NCBI RefSeq assembly: GCF_032401055.1
Contig: NZ_CP135529.1
Location: 806,001-870,000, forward strand
Direction: 5' to 3'
Length of the DNA stretch: 64,000 nucleotides
DNA from: Tardiphaga sp. 709
GTDB taxonomy: Bacteria > Pseudomonadota > Alphaproteobacteria > Rhizobiales > Xanthobacteraceae
Each line of letters begins with the position of its first letter. The stretch's first letter is position 1. Positions 1 to 8,444 of this stretch are shown here, piece by piece. Under the pieces are notes generated by a model that did not search any database, was not told the origin of the DNA, and saw only the letters and a program-made list of their open reading frames with translations. The position numbers and the translations under genes are program-made.

Positions 1-2
1 AA

Positions 3-833
3 ATGATCGAGGCTGCCCACTCGCAGAAGATATTGGCAAACGAACTGCGGGACGCGATCGCGAGAAATGAATTCGAGGTGCACTACCAGCCGGTGGTTGA
101 CGCCAAGACGCGGCAGATCCGCGGTGCTGAGGCGCTGGTCCGCTGGCGGCATCCGTCGAAAGGGCTCATCGCTCCCGATCAATTTATTCCGCTCGCGGAA
201 GCGACGGGGCTGATCCTTCCTCTTGGCGAGTGGATCCTGCACCAGGCTTGCACAGATGCAGCGTCGTGGCCGGCTCACCTCAAGATCATGGTCAACATCT
301 CTGCGGTTCAAGTCAGTAAGGGAAAGCTGCTCGACGTCATGCTGGATACTCTAATGGAGACGGGTCTTTCGCCTGAACGGCTGGAGTTGGAAATTACAGA
401 GACGGCTCTTCTTGAGAACGCGACGGCGCATCTGGGGACGATACGGCAGCTGAAGAATCTCGGTATCTCCATCGCGCTCGATGATTTTGGCACTGGTTAT
501 TCAACGGCGAGTTATTTGACCAATTTCCCGTTCGACAGGATCAAGATCGACAAATCCTTCGCACAAGGCGCTCCCAATCGTCGCGATTGCGCAGCGGTGG
601 TGTCCTCGGTGCTTGCGCTGGCCCGTGGTCTTGGCATCGCAACGACGGCCGAGGGTGTCGAGACCGAAGAGCAATTTGAATATCTGCAGGCTGCAGGCGT
701 AGACCTCGTCCAGGGCTTTCTGTTCGGTCGGCCCGTCCCGCTCTCCGAATTCGACCTCGATGCGGCAGTTTCATTTGGAAATGGTGCTGCTGACGGCGAA
801 TTGTGCGCAGAGGTCATCACCGCAGGGAGATGA
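3..833 (+). CDS. EAL-domain cyclic-di-GMP phosphodiesterase, C-terminal part (5' end outside window)
   Basis: Hydrolyses c-di-GMP to pGpG by family. The readable 276 residues are almost entirely an EAL domain: the signature E-A-L in GAEALVRW, the NISAVQ asparagine, the LEITE glutamate, the metal-binding ALDDFGTGYS pair, the KIDKSF lysine, the AEGVE glutamate and the QGFLFGRP glutamine are all present, so the domain should be active. The first ATG lies only two bases from the window edge and the sequence starts just ahead of the EAL core, so it is probably the tail of a longer protein, for example PAS/GGDEF-EAL; what lies upstream cannot be seen. It converges on map. Confidence 0.88.
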   Translation: MIEAAHSQKILANELRDAIARNEFEVHYQPVVDAKTRQIRGAEALVRWRHPSKGLIAPDQFIPLAEATGLILPLGEWILHQACTDAASWPAHLKIMVNISAVQVSKGKLLDVMLDTLMETGLSPERLELEITETALLENATAHLGTIRQLKNLGISIALDDFGTGYSTASYLTNFPFDRIKIDKSFAQGAPNRRDCAAVVSSVLALARGLGIATTAEGVETEEQFEYLQAAGVDLVQGFLFGRPVPLSEFDLDAAVSFGNGAADGELCAEVITAGR

Positions 834-927
834 CCGCCGCGTTTCAAACGGCGATCAAGTAGGCCACGCCGCTGCTGCAACGAAGCGCGACATCGGCCAC
901 AGCTCCGGAAGCGCCATTCGGATTTGG

Positions 928-1707
928 CTACGCGCTTATGAGTCCACGCCCTGGTTCGTCGGGACGCAGCGTCAGCACCGACACGCCGGAAGCTGTCACG
1001 GCAACGGTGTGCTCGAATTGCGCGGACAGCGACCCATCTCTGGTCACAACACTCCAACCGTCATCCATGGTTCTCACACTCCGCCGGCCGCGATTGAGCA
1101 TCGGCTCGATCGTGAAAACCATCCCCTCACGCAGCGCGAGGCCCGTCCCTGGCTTTCCGAAATGCCTAACCTGCGGGTCCTCATGCATCTCCCGGCCGAT
1201 GCCGTGACCGCAATATTCACGCACCACGGAATAGCCGTTGCGCCTGGCATGTCGTTCGATCGCCCAGCCGATGTCTCCGAGCCGCGCACCCGGACGAACC
1301 GCCCGGATGCCCATCCACATGGCCTCATAGGTGGTCTCGACCAGCCTTCTGGCGGCCGGCTTCACTTCACCAACGAGATAGGTCTTGCTGGAGTCCGCGA
1401 TGTAACCGTTCTTCTCGAGCGTGATGTCGAAATTGACGATGTCGCCGCCGCGAAGCACGTGCGATTGCGATGGAACGCCATGGCAGACCACATCGTTCAC
1501 CGACGCATTCAACACGAAACCGTAGCCATATTGGCCCTTGCTTGCGGGTCGGGCCTGGAGATCGTCGACGATGAACCGCTCGACCATTTCATTGACCTGA
1601 AGCGTCGAGAGGCCGGCGAGCGAGCTACGATCCAACAGCCCGAAGACGGACGCCAGCAGCCGCCCGGATTCGGCCAGCAACGCCAGTTCCTCGGGCCGCT
1701 TCGTCAT
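928..1707 (-). CDS. map: Type I methionine aminopeptidase
   Basis: Removes the initiator methionine from nascent proteins in the cytosol. The 259-residue length fits the single-domain type I enzyme. The five metal ligands are visible in order: Asp in VNFDITLEKNG, Asp in IADSSKTY, His in CGHGIGREMHEDP, Glu in FTIEPM and Glu in QFEHTV. The start codon at 1707 overlaps the stop of the upstream ParD-like gene (ATGA), so the two are probably translationally coupled. Alphaproteobacteria commonly carry more than one map, so this may be an accessory copy; that part is inference. Confidence 0.92.
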   Translation of the reverse strand: MTKRPEELALLAESGRLLASVFGLLDRSSLAGLSTLQVNEMVERFIVDDLQARPASKGQYGYGFVLNASVNDVVCHGVPSQSHVLRGGDIVNFDITLEKNGYIADSSKTYLVGEVKPAARRLVETTYEAMWMGIRAVRPGARLGDIGWAIERHARRNGYSVVREYCGHGIGREMHEDPQVRHFGKPGTGLALREGMVFTIEPMLNRGRRSVRTMDDGWSVVTRDGSLSAQFEHTVAVTASGVSVLTLRPDEPGRGLISA

Positions 1708-1916
1708 GCTGCGCTAACAGCCAGCGGCTGAGCCGAAACGCCTGCGGAGCTGAGTTCACGCGCCATGATCTCGTTGAAACTGAGCGTCGGATTGGTCTCG
1801 CACAACATGCCGATCTTGATCCAATAGGCGGCCTGCGCGTTGATCGAACGCAACGAGACTGTGCTCGCTTTGCGCACCTGATCGTGCAGATCGTCATCGA
1901 TGTTCACAATGCCCAC
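1704..1916 (-). CDS. ParD-like antitoxin-family protein
   Basis: A short protein of about 70 residues. The pattern GIVNIDDDLHDQVRKAS, then SINAQAAYWIKIGMLCE and NPTLSFNEI, matches the ParD-like family (PF11903), a ribbon-helix-helix type of fold. The reading frame is open further upstream, but the family usually begins at this GIV/KI point. A GTG at 1916 preceded by GAGG with a five-base spacer is the best start. No ParE-type toxin gene is adjacent; its partner is map, which it overlaps by ATGA. A role as autoregulator of the map operon is possible but not shown. Confidence 0.72.
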   Translation of the reverse strand: MGIVNIDDDLHDQVRKASTVSLRSINAQAAYWIKIGMLCETNPTLSFNEIMARELSSAGVSAQPLAVSAA

Positions 1917-2075
1917 AGGGACCTCGATATATGATTCGTATATGAAACATATATTCTCGACATACGTGAAAGCCAAGAGCGATTTGTCCTGACTGCCGCG
2001 ACTGCCCTCCCCCAAACGCAAATCGGCCGCCCTGAGGCGGCCAATCGCAGTCCTGAAAATCTGAGCTACCGCGGC

Positions 2076-2486
2076 TTAGTGGCCGTATCCGTAGCTTGAG
2101 CCGAAGCTGAAGCCGCGATTGCAGGTCGAGCAGCCCTGCTGCACCGGTGCGTAATAGACCTGCGCCGGAGCGACCATCTGGACGCGCTGCTGCGTGGCAT
2201 ATTGTGCCGGGATGCGCTCGTAATCGACGCGCGCAGGCGCAACCATCACGGTCTTCGGCACCATCACCGTCTCGTACTGCGCCGGCGTGCGGCGCGCGAC
2301 GGTGCGGCCGGGAGCCACCATCACCGTCTCTTCGACAGTGCGATACTGCGGCGGCACCACCTGCTGCTGATAGCAAGTCTGGCACGGCGGCGGTGTGTAG
2401 CAGTTATAGCAACCCGCCGAGGCCGCATTGGGCATCGCCATTCCGGCGACAGTGGCGAACATCGCAGCAGCAATCAATTTTGTCAT
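2076..2486 (-). CDS. Secreted Cys-rich protein with PAQY/VMVAP repeats
   Basis: Function unknown. The 136-residue product starts with a clear signal peptide (MTKLIAAAMFATVAG..ASA), followed by paired cysteines (CYNCY, CQTCY) and, near the C-terminus, CSTC. Between them lie three imperfect repeats with the pattern PxQYxT..VMVAPxR, ending in a Gly/Ser/Tyr-rich tail. The start at 2486 places the signal peptide at the N-terminus; the frame extends to 2570 without signal-like sequence. It looks like a small periplasmic or surface protein stabilised by disulfides. Confidence 0.65.
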   Translation of the reverse strand: MTKLIAAAMFATVAGMAMPNAASAGCYNCYTPPPCQTCYQQQVVPPQYRTVEETVMVAPGRTVARRTPAQYETVMVPKTVMVAPARVDYERIPAQYATQQRVQMVAPAQVYYAPVQQGCSTCNRGFSFGSSYGYGH

Positions 2487-2711
2487 GATGAGACCCCGTG
2501 GCGAGCTTGTTTGAAATGGGTTCGTATCGCTTTGATGCGCGACACTTAGCCAAGCACCACCACCGGTCAACGCGGTCCTGATATTTACCTTGATGAACGT
2601 GCTTAAGATTTGATGACGGCAACATATGAGGATGCCAAGGCAGGCACAGCTGCACTGCGCCTGGATTCACCGCAGAGCGCGACGTGAGATCAATCGGCCT
2701 CTGCAGCCAAC

Positions 2712-2990
2712 CTAATAGCCGTCGCGAGGCAGCCCGAAGAGGTGCTCGAACACACTCGGTTGGCGAACCACCCATTGGCCCGGTTCGCCCGTTCTCAAAT
2801 CCCGCACATAACGCGGCGGCGCTTCCACATAGTAAAGCGGCGGCGGCGCGCGAATGCCGGTATCCATTGTGATGGGATAGCGCGCCGTGCCGGCGCGATA
2901 GCGCGCATCGCGGTAGTCAGAGGCAAGTACCGGCGTCGCCAGCGTCGCCGCACCCAGCACGATCATCAAAATACGCACGGCACACCTCAC
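2712..2990 (-). CDS. Small secreted hypothetical protein
   Basis: A 92-residue protein of unknown function. It has an N-terminal signal peptide (RILMIVLGAATLATPVLAS) and a short mature part rich in Tyr, Arg and Pro (YRDARYRAGTARYP, PPPLYYVEAPPRYVRD). No catalytic motif was recognised. It is followed on the same strand, after a roughly 225-base gap, by the Cys-rich secreted protein, but nothing ties them into one operon. Confidence 0.5.
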   Translation of the reverse strand: MRCAVRILMIVLGAATLATPVLASDYRDARYRAGTARYPITMDTGIRAPPPLYYVEAPPRYVRDLRTGEPGQWVVRQPSVFEHLFGLPRDGY

Positions 2991-3137
2991 GCTGACGTCA
3001 CTGCGGTGAGGCTATCGAGCGGAGGTTAATGAAGGATTCGTCGCATGGCAGTTCCACGCGAGCTCCTGCGCGGAATGAATTAGACTCGTGAAGCGCTGGA
3101 CTGCGGCTCAGCTGGTTGGTCGAGCAGCCTCGATTCC

Positions 3138-3452
3138 TTACCAGTGCTTGCATCTGGATTCTGCTCTCGGCGCGTCTACCGAGCGTAAGCAATCGCCAAG
3201 CTGAAGAAGGACCGTTGCAGAGGCTGCACCTCCGGCATCGCCGCGGCAAAGGCGATCCAGGCCGACATTGCCGACCAGCTCTCGCGCGTCGGAATTTTTG
3301 GCAACCGAATAGACCTTGCCCATGTGCCGGTCGATGCGTCCCCCCGGCGAGGCTGGCGACCCCTTCGAGAAGAAACTTGCAAATGCCCCGTTCAACCGCG
3401 TAGACCAAGAGAACAAACCAAAAACAACCACAGCCGCGATTCCTTCCGCCAA
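3138..3452 (-). CDS. Possible small membrane-anchored hypothetical protein
   Basis: This reading frame of about 104 codons faces away from radA and has only TTG or GTG starts near its beginning (TTG at 3452). It has a hydrophobic N-terminal stretch (AAVVVFGLFSW), then a moderately polar segment (GKVYSVAKNSDARELVGNVG) with fairly high GC at third positions, which is why it is listed. There is no recognisable family and no clear ribosome-binding site. The region from about 2991 to 3451 otherwise holds only the presumed radA promoter. It may not be a real gene. Confidence 0.25.
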   Translation of the reverse strand: MAEGIAAVVVFGLFSWSTRLNGAFASFFSKGSPASPGGRIDRHMGKVYSVAKNSDARELVGNVGLDRLCRGDAGGAASATVLLQLGDCLRSVDAPRAESRCKHW

Positions 3453-4912
3453 TGGCCAAGAACCTCCTCTCCTTCGTCTGCCAGAATTGCGGCGCCGCCT
3501 ATAACAAGTGGCAGGGCAAGTGCGACGCCTGCGGCGAGTGGAATGCGCTGGCCGAGGAGGACACCACCGGCGTCACCACGATTCCGGTCAGCGCGCGCTC
3601 CAAGCGCAAGGGGCGCACCTTCAATCTCGAAAGCCTGACTGGCCAGAGCAACGATGCGCCGCGCATAGCCTCGGGGATGGGCGAGCTCGACCGCGTCACC
3701 GGCGGCGGTTTCGTGCGCGGCTCGGTGCTCTTGATCGGCGGCGATCCCGGCATCGGTAAATCGACCTTGCTGACCCAGGCCACCAGCCTGATGGCGCGCG
3801 CCGGCCATCGCGTCGTCTATATCTCCGGCGAAGAAGCCGTGGCGCAAGTGCGGCTGCGCGCGTCGCGTTTGGGCCTCGCGGACGCCTCGGTACAGCTCGC
3901 GTCCGAAACCTCGGTCGAAGATATCGTCGCCACGCTGTCCGAAGGCACGGTACCGCGGCTGATCGTGATCGACTCGATCCAAACCATGTGGACCGACACG
4001 GTGGAATCCGCGCCCGGCACCGTCACCCAGGTCCGCGCCTCGGCGCAGGCGCTCATTCGCTTCGCCAAGAAATCCGGGGCCACTATCATCCTGGTCGGCC
4101 ATGTCACCAAGGACGGCCAGATCGCCGGGCCTCGTGTCGTCGAGCACATGGTCGATGCCGTGATGTCGTTCGAGGGCGAAGGCTCGCAGCAGTTCCGCAT
4201 CCTGCGCGCGGTGAAGAACCGCTTCGGCCCGACCGACGAGATCGGCGTGTTCGAGATGACGGGGCTCGGCCTGCGCGAGGTCTCCAACCCCTCCGAGCTG
4301 TTCCTGTCCGATCGCGATCTCGGCTCGCCGGGCACCGCCGTCTTCGCCGGCATGGAGGGCACCCGTCCGGTGCTGGTGGAACTGCAGGCTCTGGTTGCGC
4401 CGACGACTTTGGGCACGCCGCGCCGCGCCGTGGTGGGTTGGGATTCCTCCCGGCTGTCCATGGTGCTGGCCGTGCTGGAGGCCCATTGCGGGGTCAAGCT
4501 GTCGGGCTACGACGTCTATTTCAACGTCGCCGGCGGATTGCGCATCAACGAGCCCGCCGCCGACATGGCCGCGGCCGCAGCACTGGTGTCGTCGCTGTGC
4601 AACGCCCCGCTGCCCACCGACGCGGTCTATTTCGGCGAAATCTCGCTGTCCGGCGCGGTGCGCCCGGTGGCGCAGACATCGGCGCGGCTGAAAGAGGCGG
4701 CAAAACTCGGCTTCGGCCGCGCAGTGCTGCCGGAATCGGCGCGCGGCGATCCCGGCGGCGATGCCGGACTGTCCCTCAATACCATCGGCGGCCTGACCTC
4801 GCTGGTCGCCGATATCGCTGCCCGCGGCGTCAAACCCACGCGCGACAACAGCAAAAGCACAGATGCCGAGAAAAATACCGTACCGGCGCGATTCAAGCGC
4901 CAGGACGGCTGA
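3452..4912 (+). CDS. radA: DNA repair protein RadA
   Basis: RadA (Sms) is a DnaB-like, RecA-related helicase that helps branch migration during recombination. The 486-residue product shows the full family layout: an N-terminal zinc finger (CQNC..CDAC, about residues 10-28), Walker A GGDPGIGKST near residue 100, the RadA-specific KNRFG motif, and a C-terminal Lon-protease-like domain (VYFGEISLSGAVRPV). The ATG at 3452 gives the conserved MAKNLLSFVCQNCG start. cvpA and purF follow on the same strand after a gap of about 240 bases. Confidence 0.97.
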   Translation: MAKNLLSFVCQNCGAAYNKWQGKCDACGEWNALAEEDTTGVTTIPVSARSKRKGRTFNLESLTGQSNDAPRIASGMGELDRVTGGGFVRGSVLLIGGDPGIGKSTLLTQATSLMARAGHRVVYISGEEAVAQVRLRASRLGLADASVQLASETSVEDIVATLSEGTVPRLIVIDSIQTMWTDTVESAPGTVTQVRASAQALIRFAKKSGATIILVGHVTKDGQIAGPRVVEHMVDAVMSFEGEGSQQFRILRAVKNRFGPTDEIGVFEMTGLGLREVSNPSELFLSDRDLGSPGTAVFAGMEGTRPVLVELQALVAPTTLGTPRRAVVGWDSSRLSMVLAVLEAHCGVKLSGYDVYFNVAGGLRINEPAADMAAAAALVSSLCNAPLPTDAVYFGEISLSGAVRPVAQTSARLKEAAKLGFGRAVLPESARGDPGGDAGLSLNTIGGLTSLVADIAARGVKPTRDNSKSTDAEKNTVPARFKRQDG

Positions 4913-5151
4913 CAGCGACGTGACCTGTGCTGCTGCGGCCGCTATAGAATGCGCGCGCGACAGACTGCGCAGATGTGCAACACGCTCCGTTAAGGCACTC
5001 TGCCGAAAGCGGAACAATGGTGTGATCAGGTGTGCTCTTGCGGCCGATAGCGGTTTTCCGGCCTTGCGAGACGTGCCATATCACCGTCACCTGAAGCGGC
5101 AGCCTGTGCCGATCTCGCGGTTTCTGATTCACGAGCGGACCTGACCAGCCG

Positions 5152-5784
5152 ATGCCGATCACGATTCTCGACCTTGTCCTGCTCGGCGTCATGCTGATCT
5201 CCGGCCTGCTGGCCATGGTCCGCGGCTTCATGCGCGAAATCCTGTCGATCGCGGCCTGGGGCGCGGCGGCGCTGGTCACGCTGTTTGCTTTCCAGAAGCT
5301 GCTCCCGACCGCTAAAACTTATTTCAACAACGATACCGTCGCCAGCATCGTGGTGGTGGCCGGCGTGTTCATCGGCACGCTGATCGTGGTCTCGATCATC
5401 ACCGTCCGCATCTCCGATATGATCCTGGATTCGCGCATCGGCGCGCTGGACCGCACCCTGGGCTTCCTGTTCGGCCTCGCCCGCGGCCTCCTGATCGTGG
5501 TCGTCGCCTTCCTGTTCTTCTCCTGGCTGGTACCGGACAAGCAGCGTCCGGACTGGGTCACGGGTGCAAAATCGCGCGTCGTTCTGCAAGGAACCGGCGA
5601 TTGGCTAATGGCACTCTTGCCGGATGACCCTGAAAACACCATCTTGAAGAGGTTCAAGAAAAACAAACCCGATGAGGATACGACCGACGCCGAGCCCGCA
5701 GCGCCCGGCGCCGCGGATGGCTATTCCAAACCTGCCCGCGACAGCCTGAAAAAGCTGATCGATGGCAAACCGGCGGGACGCTAG
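5152..5784 (+). CDS. cvpA: CvpA family membrane protein
   Basis: An inner-membrane protein of 210 residues with four predicted hydrophobic helices: ITILDLVLLGVMLISGLLAM, an AAWGAAALVTLFAF segment, an ASIVVVAGVFIGTLIVVSII segment and a GLARGLLIVVVAFLFFSW segment. The charged cytosolic tail (KNKPDEDTTDAEPAAPG) is family-like. CvpA was named for colicin V production and is usually linked to purF, as here (35 bases upstream). Its molecular function remains unsettled; envelope homeostasis has been proposed. Confidence 0.9.
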   Translation: MPITILDLVLLGVMLISGLLAMVRGFMREILSIAAWGAAALVTLFAFQKLLPTAKTYFNNDTVASIVVVAGVFIGTLIVVSIITVRISDMILDSRIGALDRTLGFLFGLARGLLIVVVAFLFFSWLVPDKQRPDWVTGAKSRVVLQGTGDWLMALLPDDPENTILKRFKKNKPDEDTTDAEPAAPGAADGYSKPARDSLKKLIDGKPAGR

Positions 5785-5819
5785 GCGTTCTTAGTTTCTC
5801 GCGACACCTGAAAGGCGCG

Positions 5820-7313
5820 ATGGATCCGATGCAGAGCCCTTCCGACGACGCGAGCACCACCATGCGAAATCCCGATCTTGACGGCGACATGCTCCGCGAA
5901 AAATGCGGTGTATTTGGTATCTACGGCCATCCCGATGCGGCGGCGATCACCGCGCTCGGTCTCCACGCCCTCCAGCATCGTGGCCAGGAAGCGGCCGGCA
6001 TCGTCGCCTTCGACGGCAAGCGTTTCCATTCCGAACGTCGCCTCGGCCTCGTCGGCGACACCTTCTCCCGCCGCGAAGTGATCGAGCGTCTGCCTGGGAC
6101 CGCCGCCGTCGGCCACACCCGCTACTCCACCACGGGCGAAACCATTCTCCGCAACGTCCAGCCGCTATTCGCCGAACTCAATGCCGGCGGTTTTGCAGTG
6201 GCCCATAACGGCAACCTCACCAACGGTCTGACCCTGCGCCGCGAGCTCGTGAAGAACGGCGCGATGATGCAGTCGACCACCGATACCGAGGTGATCCTGC
6301 ACCTCGTCGCGCATTCCAAGCGCAACCGTTTCATCGACCGCTACATCGAAGCCCTGCGCGCCATCGAAGGCGCCTATGCGCTGGTGTCGCTGACCAACAA
6401 GAAGCTGGTCGGCGCCCGTGATCCGCTCGGCATCCGCCCGCTGGTGCTGGGTGAACTTGACGGCTCGCCGATCCTCGCCTCGGAAACCTGCGCGCTCGAC
6501 ATCATCGGCGCCAAGTACATCCGCGACATCGAGCCTGGCGAAGTCATCGTGTTCGATGAGAACGGCGCGCAGAGCCACAAGCCGTTCGCGCCGCAAGCGC
6601 CGCGCCCCTGCATCTTCGAATATATCTACTTCGCACGTCCGGACTCGATCGTCGGCGGACGCTCGGTTTACGACACCCGCAAGGCGATGGGCGAACAGCT
6701 CGCCCGCGAGACCCATGTGGAAGCCGACGTGATCGTGCCGGTGCCGGACTCCGGCGTGCCTGCCGCGATCGGCTATTCCCGCGCCTCGGGCGTGCCGTTC
6801 GAACTCGGCATCATCCGCAATCACTATGTCGGCCGTACCTTCATCCAGCCGACCCAGAGCGTGCGCGAACTCGGCGTGCGCATGAAACATTCGGCCAACC
6901 GCGCTGCCATCGAAGGCAAGCGCATCGTGCTGATCGACGACAGTCTGGTGCGCGGCACCACTTCGAAGAAGATCGTCAAGATGATGCGCGACGCCGGCGC
7001 CAGGGAAGTCCACTTCCGCATCGCCTCGCCGCCGATCACCCATCCCGACTATTACGGCATCGACACGCCGGACCGCGCCGGCCTGTTGGCCGCCACGCAC
7101 ACGCTGGAAGAAATGCGCGACCTCATCGGCGCGGATTCACTGGCCTTCGTCTCGGTCGACGGCATCTACCGCGCCATGGGCGAACCCGGCCGCGATCCCG
7201 CCCATCCGAAATTCGCCGACCACTGCTTCACCGGCGACTATCCGACCCCGCTCACCGATATGAGCGAGATCGATGCCCCGCGGCAGCTCTCGCTGCTGGC
7301 GGAAGCGAGCTGA
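5820..7313 (+). CDS. purF: Amidophosphoribosyltransferase
   Basis: Catalyses the first committed step of purine synthesis, PRPP plus glutamine to phosphoribosylamine. The protein is 497 residues long. The nucleophile cysteine follows a short leader (REK-CGVFGIYG), so N-terminal processing as in Bacillus-type enzymes is likely. The glutaminase domain continues with HTRYSTTG and AHNGNLTN, and the phosphoribosyltransferase domain carries the PRPP loop VLIDDSLVRGTTS. The ATG at 5820 is preceded by GAAAGG at good spacing. A 28-base inverted repeat lies just downstream. Confidence 0.97.
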   Translation: MDPMQSPSDDASTTMRNPDLDGDMLREKCGVFGIYGHPDAAAITALGLHALQHRGQEAAGIVAFDGKRFHSERRLGLVGDTFSRREVIERLPGTAAVGHTRYSTTGETILRNVQPLFAELNAGGFAVAHNGNLTNGLTLRRELVKNGAMMQSTTDTEVILHLVAHSKRNRFIDRYIEALRAIEGAYALVSLTNKKLVGARDPLGIRPLVLGELDGSPILASETCALDIIGAKYIRDIEPGEVIVFDENGAQSHKPFAPQAPRPCIFEYIYFARPDSIVGGRSVYDTRKAMGEQLARETHVEADVIVPVPDSGVPAAIGYSRASGVPFELGIIRNHYVGRTFIQPTQSVRELGVRMKHSANRAAIEGKRIVLIDDSLVRGTTSKKIVKMMRDAGAREVHFRIASPPITHPDYYGIDTPDRAGLLAATHTLEEMRDLIGADSLAFVSVDGIYRAMGEPGRDPAHPKFADHCFTGDYPTPLTDMSEIDAPRQLSLLAEAS

Positions 7314-7330
7314 GCGCAGTCTTATCGGGT

Positions 7331-7453
7331 GTCATCCCCGCGAAAGAGGGGATCCATAGCCACGATCTAATTTGTTTGGCTCTGGATTAGACACGACCAC
7401 CTTTCCGCATCATAACCCTCCCGTGTATGGATCCCCGCCTTCGCGGGGATGAC
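7331..7453. repeat. Inverted pair of REP-like 28-base elements
   Basis: Positions 7331-7358 and 7426-7453 are inverted copies matching at 26 of 28 bases; each begins or ends with GTCATCCCCGCGAA. Each arm is itself partly self-complementary (CCCCGC/GCGGGG). The pair fills most of the purF-to-SDR gap and could fold as one large hairpin acting as a terminator or mRNA stabiliser for purF. Confidence 0.8.
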
Positions 7454-7464
7454 GCCTGAGATTT

Positions 7465-8220
7465 ATGAGCCGCGCCATGACCCTTCCCCTCGCCTCCCGC
7501 ATCGCCCTCGTCACCGGCGCCTCGCGCGGCATCGGCTACGCCACCGCGCTGGCGCTGGCCAAGGCCGGCGCGCACATCGTCGCCGTGGCGCGCACCCAGG
7601 GCGGCCTCGAGGAACTCGACGACGCGATCCGCGCCGAGGGTGGCGGCAGCGCCACGCTGGTTCCGCTGAACATCACCGACCTCGACGGCCTGTCGCGCCT
7701 CGGCGCCGCTTTGCATGAGCGTCATGGCAAGCTCGATATTCTGGTCGGCAATGCCGGCGTCGCCGGCCCGTCGTCGCCGCTCGGCCATATCGAGCTGAAG
7801 GCCTGGAACGACACCATGGCCACCAACCTCACCGCGAACTTCCAGCTCATCCGCTGCATGGAGCCGCTGCTGCAGCAGTCCAACGCGGGCCGCGCCGTGT
7901 TCCTCACATCCGGCACCGCCAGCAAGGCCTCCGCCTATCGCGGCCCCTATGCCGTCTCCAAGGCCGCGCTGGAAACATTGGTGCGCGTCTGGGCCAACGA
8001 GACCGCCACGACGAAGATCCGCGTCAACCTGTTCAACCCCGGCCCAATCCGCACCCACATGCGCGCCATCGTGATGCCCGGCGAAGATCCCGAGACACTC
8101 GATACACCGGCGCAGGTCGCAGAGCACATCGTGCCGTTGTGTCTGCCATCCTGGACGGAGACCGGGAAGTTCGTCGACTACAAAACCGGCAAGGTGATGG
8201 GCTTTCATCCGCCGTCGTGA
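7465..8220 (+). CDS. Short-chain dehydrogenase/reductase
   Basis: An NAD(P)-dependent oxidoreductase of the classical SDR family, 251 residues. The cofactor loop is TGASRGIG near residue 18, the NAG motif is in VGNAGVAG, and the catalytic set is the Ser in FLTSGTAS, then Tyr and Lys in GPYAVSKAAL. Arg in VAVARTQ after strand 2 suggests a preference for NADP, which is inference. The substrate cannot be read from sequence. It stands alone between two intergenic repeat blocks, so it is probably a single-gene transcript. Confidence 0.88.
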   Translation: MSRAMTLPLASRIALVTGASRGIGYATALALAKAGAHIVAVARTQGGLEELDDAIRAEGGGSATLVPLNITDLDGLSRLGAALHERHGKLDILVGNAGVAGPSSPLGHIELKAWNDTMATNLTANFQLIRCMEPLLQQSNAGRAVFLTSGTASKASAYRGPYAVSKAALETLVRVWANETATTKIRVNLFNPGPIRTHMRAIVMPGEDPETLDTPAQVAEHIVPLCLPSWTETGKFVDYKTGKVMGFHPPS

Positions 8221-8249
8221 CGATTTCGTAGAACGACCCTCACTCCGTC

Positions 8250-8347
8250 ATGGCCGGGCAAAGCGCGAAGCGCGGCTTCGCTAGATGTCCCGGCCATCCA
8301 CGTCCAACGTTGCGGCCGAGGAGTGGACGCCCGGAACAAATCCGGGC
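8250..8347. repeat. Intergenic hairpin repeat block
   Basis: Outer arms ATGGCCGGG (8250-8258) and CCCGGCCAT (8289-8297) enclose an inner stem GCGAAGC/GCTTCGC (8265-8281). A second small hairpin with CCCGG/CCGGG arms follows at about 8330-8347. This is the style of the small dispersed hairpin repeats common in Bradyrhizobium-type intergenic DNA. It lies between the SDR and the NHL-repeat gene. Confidence 0.7.
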
Positions 8348-8444
8348 ATGACGACCGAGAGTGCACAGGATTGACTCTTCCCAATCTCAAGCCTTCACTC
8401 CCTCCCAAGCGGGACAACCCGCACCGACAATCAGGGAGGTCGTC

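Noticed and set aside
2998-3459. 153-codon minus-strand frame before radA
   Set aside because: Arg/Cys-rich and pattern-free; the overlapping 104-codon frame has better codon use, although that one is also doubtful.
3392-5017. 541-codon open frame antisense to radA
   Set aside because: It is a GC-rich shadow of radA, Arg/His/Gly-rich with no family pattern, while the + strand gives a perfect RadA.
7331-7453. Repeats considered as a CRISPR array
   Set aside because: Only two copies, inverted to each other, with no regular spacers and no cas genes nearby.
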